Part shown: positions 61,965-64,000 of the stretch, piece after piece
Layout of the letters: each line of letters begins with the position of its first letter
Numbering within the stretch: the first letter of the stretch is position 1
Assembly: GCF_022179285.1 (NCBI RefSeq)
Contig: NZ_BPQO01000028.1
Span: 1 to 64,000 of the forward strand
Direction of reading: 5' to 3'
Source of the DNA: Methylobacterium hispanicum
GTDB taxonomy: Bacteria > Pseudomonadota > Alphaproteobacteria > Rhizobiales > Beijerinckiaceae
DNA length: 64,000 bases
The notes under the pieces: generated by a model
Database searches by the model: none
The model's input: the letters and a program-made list of their open reading frames with translations, nothing else
What the model was told of the DNA's origin: nothing
Made by a program: the position numbers and the translations under genes

Positions 61965-63207
61965 TGGACGAGACCGGGACCGACCGAACCCTCCCTGCCT
62001 GACGCGGCCTGGATCGGGAACCGCATCCGGGCCTGGCGCGACGACCCGGGCGGCTCCCACCGGACCTGGTCCCTGTGGGAGGAGCGCATCGAGAACTTCC
62101 GCGCGATCCGACGCCGCCTCCAGGCCGTGGTCGAGGAGATCCGGGCCGACACCTTCGGCAACGCCTACCGCGGCTCGTGACTGGAGACGGGGGCCCACGC
62201 GATCGCAGAGCAGCGCCAGGTCTTCCACGGCGCCGACCACGCCTTCCTCTGGAAGCCGAAGCTGCGCATCCCGGACATCCACGAGGACGGCGCCAACCAG
62301 GTCGCCTTCGGGCGCTTCCTCGACGCCTGCCTGCGCGGCACCGCCGAGGCGCAGGTGCTCGCGGCCATCCAAGCGCTCGACCAGGCGGGGATCACGAGCC
62401 TCGGCCCGGCGGCGGCGAACCTGCTCTACTTCCTGCACCCGACCTGGGTGAGCCCGTTCAACACGGCCATCGTGAAGGGCTACAACGCGCTGACCGGGGC
62501 CAACGCGACACTCGGCAAGTGGGACGAGTCCCTCGCCATGGGCCCGGGGGATCGTCGCCCTCAACGCCAGCCACCGGACGCTCCTCTCGAACGATGACGG
62601 GGGCGTCGCCGGCTTCCTGTTCGACGTCGGGTCCGGCCGCTGCCCGAGCGCGACGGGGGCCGCGGCCCTGGCCCGCCGGCGGGCGGACCTCGACCGGGTG
62701 CGGGCGCAGGCCGCGAGCAAGGCGGACCACACCCACACCGAGATCCAGGGCTGGCTGCGGGACCTCGGCCTGGCCCTCGGCTTCGACGTCTGGATCGCCT
62801 CGAACGACGCCGGCCGTCCCTACGGCCCCGGCCGCCTGTCGGGCGGCTGCCTCAACCGCCTGCCCGAACGCCTGACCGCGAGCGGCTCGGCCGAGACGGT
62901 GCAACTCATCGACGTGCTCTGGCTGGGCAAGGCGGGCGGCGACGTCGCGGCGGCCTTCGAGGTCGCGCGCACCACGAGCATCTATTCCGGCATCGTGCGC
63001 ATGCTCGACCTCGCCCTCGGCGTCGAGGGCGGGACCGCGCGCAACTTCTTCCGGGTGGCTCGGGACAACCGCGGGGACGACGTGCGCGCCCAGTTCGCCG
63101 GGCCGGCGTTCTCGCGCGTGGGCGACCTCGACCCGCGTTACCTGCCCTCCAGCGAATTGCGCGGGACCCGCGAGGCCATTGCCCGCCCCGTCCGCATCGC
63201 ACGATGA
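61965..63207 (+). pseudogene. broken PD-(D/E)XK-like restriction-type protein gene
   Basis: The open frame reads DAAWIGNRIRAWRDD to YRGS, then a TGA at 62178-62180. It continues in the same frame (HAIAEQRQVFHG, then LGPAAANLLYFLHPT) to about 62546, where an extra G in a G5 tract shifts frame; the rest (TEIQGWLRDLGLALG, then ETVQLIDVLWL and AAAFEVARTTSIYSGIVRM) runs to 63207. The C-terminal motifs resemble a family of type II restriction-endonuclease-like proteins; the usual FEVE is FEVA here. No intact product can be made from this copy. Confidence 0.7.
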
Positions 63208-63340
63208 CGCGGTGCGAGCCTATCCCTGAGGCATCTCGGGCCGCCGCCCGGCGGCAGACCGAGCCCATGGGCCGCCCCTTCCGGAAACCACGGAGGATAA
63301 CCGGGAGCGAGAGCCCAAAGACTTCCCTCGTAAAACGCCC

Positions 63341-63371
63341 TTGACCCCGTACTACGGTACGGACCTTAGGC
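63341..63371 (+). promoter_or_regulatory. mercury operon promoter-operator (merO/P)
   Basis: -35 TTGACC (63341-63346), 19-base spacer, -10 TTAGGC (63366-63371). The spacer carries CCGTAC-N4-GTACGG (63347-63362), the same dyad as the Tn501 and Tn21 mer operators. It faces merR, which starts about 17 bases beyond the -10, so merR is autoregulated and expressed with the genes after it. Confidence 0.88.
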
Positions 63372-63387
63372 TCACGGGGCGTTGGTG

Positions 63388-63855
63388 ATGCCGGGGCAGC
63401 ACATGCGGGATCCGACCATCGGGAAGGCGGCGCGGGAGGCCGGCGTCGGCGTCGAGACCATCCGGTTCTACGAGCGCCAGGGCTTGATCGCGCAGCCGGC
63501 CAAGGGGGCCGGCTATCGGACCTACCCGCCCGAGGTGATCGCCCGCATCCGCTTCATCCGGCAGGCCCAGAGGATCGGGTTCTCCCTCAAGGAGGCGCAG
63601 GAGCTCCTCGCCCTGCGCGCCGACCCGCAGGCCGACTGCGGCGACGTGCGGGCCCGGGCCCGGCACAAGATCGCCGAGGTGGACGCGAGGATCGCCGAAC
63701 TCCTGCGCGTCCGCGCCGCCCTGGAGGCCGTGGTCGCCTCGTGCCCGGGCCACGGCGGGCTGGGTGGCTGCACCATCCTGGAAGCCCTCGACGAGGCACC
63801 GCCGGCACCGGCGGCGTGCCGATGCGGCGCGCCGAGAAAGAGGAAGACGCCATGA
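63388..63855 (+). CDS. merR: mercuric resistance regulator MerR
   Basis: A 155-residue Hg(II)-sensing regulator from ATG 63388 (150 from ATG 63403). Winged helix TIGKAAREAGVGVETIRFYE; the three Hg ligands (in the shorter numbering) are C79, C114 and C123, with spacings of 35 and 9 identical to Tn501 MerR (82, 117, 126). The C-terminal tail CRCGAPRKRKTP has two extra Cys. It reads in the same direction as the mer operator and overlaps the HMA gene by four bases (ATGA), the order common in alphaproteobacteria. Confidence 0.9.
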   Translation: MPGQHMRDPTIGKAAREAGVGVETIRFYERQGLIAQPAKGAGYRTYPPEVIARIRFIRQAQRIGFSLKEAQELLALRADPQADCGDVRARARHKIAEVDARIAELLRVRAALEAVVASCPGHGGLGGCTILEALDEAPPAPAACRCGAPRKRKTP

Positions 63856-64000
63856 GGACGGTCACCCTGAAGGTCGAAGGCTGGCGGTGCGCCGCCTGCT
63901 CCGCCTCGGTCGGCTCTCTGTTGGAGGCTCATCCCGGCGTCCGCGGCATCGACGTCTCCTTCGACGAGGGACGCGTCCGCGCCCTCTACGACCCGGCGAC
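63852..64000 (+). CDS. HMA-domain protein, start of the mer structural genes (partial)
   Basis: The first 49 residues of a protein cut by the window edge: MRTVTLKVEGWRCAACSASV has a CAAC metal loop and the beta-alpha-beta pattern of an HMA domain. It could be a cytoplasmic MerP-like protein or the N terminus of a longer protein such as MerA or a MerT fusion; there is no signal peptide, which argues against classic MerP. It is translationally coupled to merR by ATGA. Confidence 0.75.
   Translation, partial: MRTVTLKVEGWRCAACSASVGSLLEAHPGVRGIDVSFDEGRVRALYDPA

Noticed and set aside
61876..62002. Small plus-strand gene starting GTG before the PD-(D/E)XK remnant
   Set aside because: Forty-two codons with no ribosome site or recognisable family; more likely leader sequence or chance.

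Overview
The window is very GC-rich. It has alphaproteobacterial gene neighbourhoods (copper, mercury and nickel islands, BigR-type sulfide genes) and small protein families I associate with Methylobacterium and its relatives. My best guess is a Methylobacteriaceae chromosomal island or large plasmid. That is an inference from gene content: there is no rRNA, tRNA, replication gene or insertion sequence to anchor it.

Layout. (1) 1-6816: a plus-strand periplasmic copper module with a Met-rich gene tail, a TolC-like lipoprotein, a multicopper oxidase, two CusF-type copper chaperones, a cytochrome c and a small exported protein, with a glycosyltransferase inserted among them. (2) 6942-11796: a broken uracil-DNA-glycosylase-like gene, then a three-gene overlapping operon (SIR2 protein, middle component, SMC/Rad50-like ATPase) of the Lamassu/ABC-3C type. 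(3) 12076-19280: a minus-strand cassette with a PolB-like exonuclease, two metallophosphoesterases (one with its metal ligands replaced), a protease-less Lon-like AAA+ ATPase and small unknown proteins, with a divergent XRE regulator. (4) 19619-22444: a diguanylate cyclase and a membrane acyltransferase. (5) 23475-27034: a sulfide/sulfite operon (truncated MBL hydrolase, TauE/SafE, two YeeE-type proteins) with a BigR/SqrR repressor and a clear promoter-operator. (6) 27812-42488: seven minus-strand genes: dGTPase, nucleotidyltransferase, TerB-domain membrane protein, P-loop ATPase, DEAD-family helicase, AddB-like nuclease and AddA-like helicase-nuclease. The TerB/ATPase/helicase core matches the Shango defence system. 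(7) 43270-61832: a large metal-resistance block with CcdA, an L,D-transpeptidase, LspA, a Zn/Cd/Pb P-type ATPase with a MerR-family regulator, a Cu P-type ATPase, DUF305 and Csp-type copper proteins, an HME-RND pump, and the RcnA/RcnR nickel-cobalt system. (8) 61965-64000: a broken PD-(D/E)XK-like gene and the start of a mercury operon (merO, merR, HMA protein).

Together this is a composite island in which metal efflux and detoxification modules bracket three blocks of nuclease, ATPase and helicase genes of defence type. Decay is widespread: the glycosylase, an ABC-transporter remnant, the RND fusion protein, two HMA genes, the MBL hydrolase and the PD-(D/E)XK gene are all frameshifted, truncated or interrupted. 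Most regulatory sites I can read are MerR-family promoters with 19-bp spacers (one Zn/Cd/Pb type, two CueR type, one mercury type), plus a BigR/SqrR and an RcnR operator.

The best candidates for something undescribed are the fusion of a dGTPase and a CCA-like nucleotidyltransferase to a Shango and AddAB-like operon, and the Lon-like ATPase cassette with an active and a degenerate phosphoesterase.
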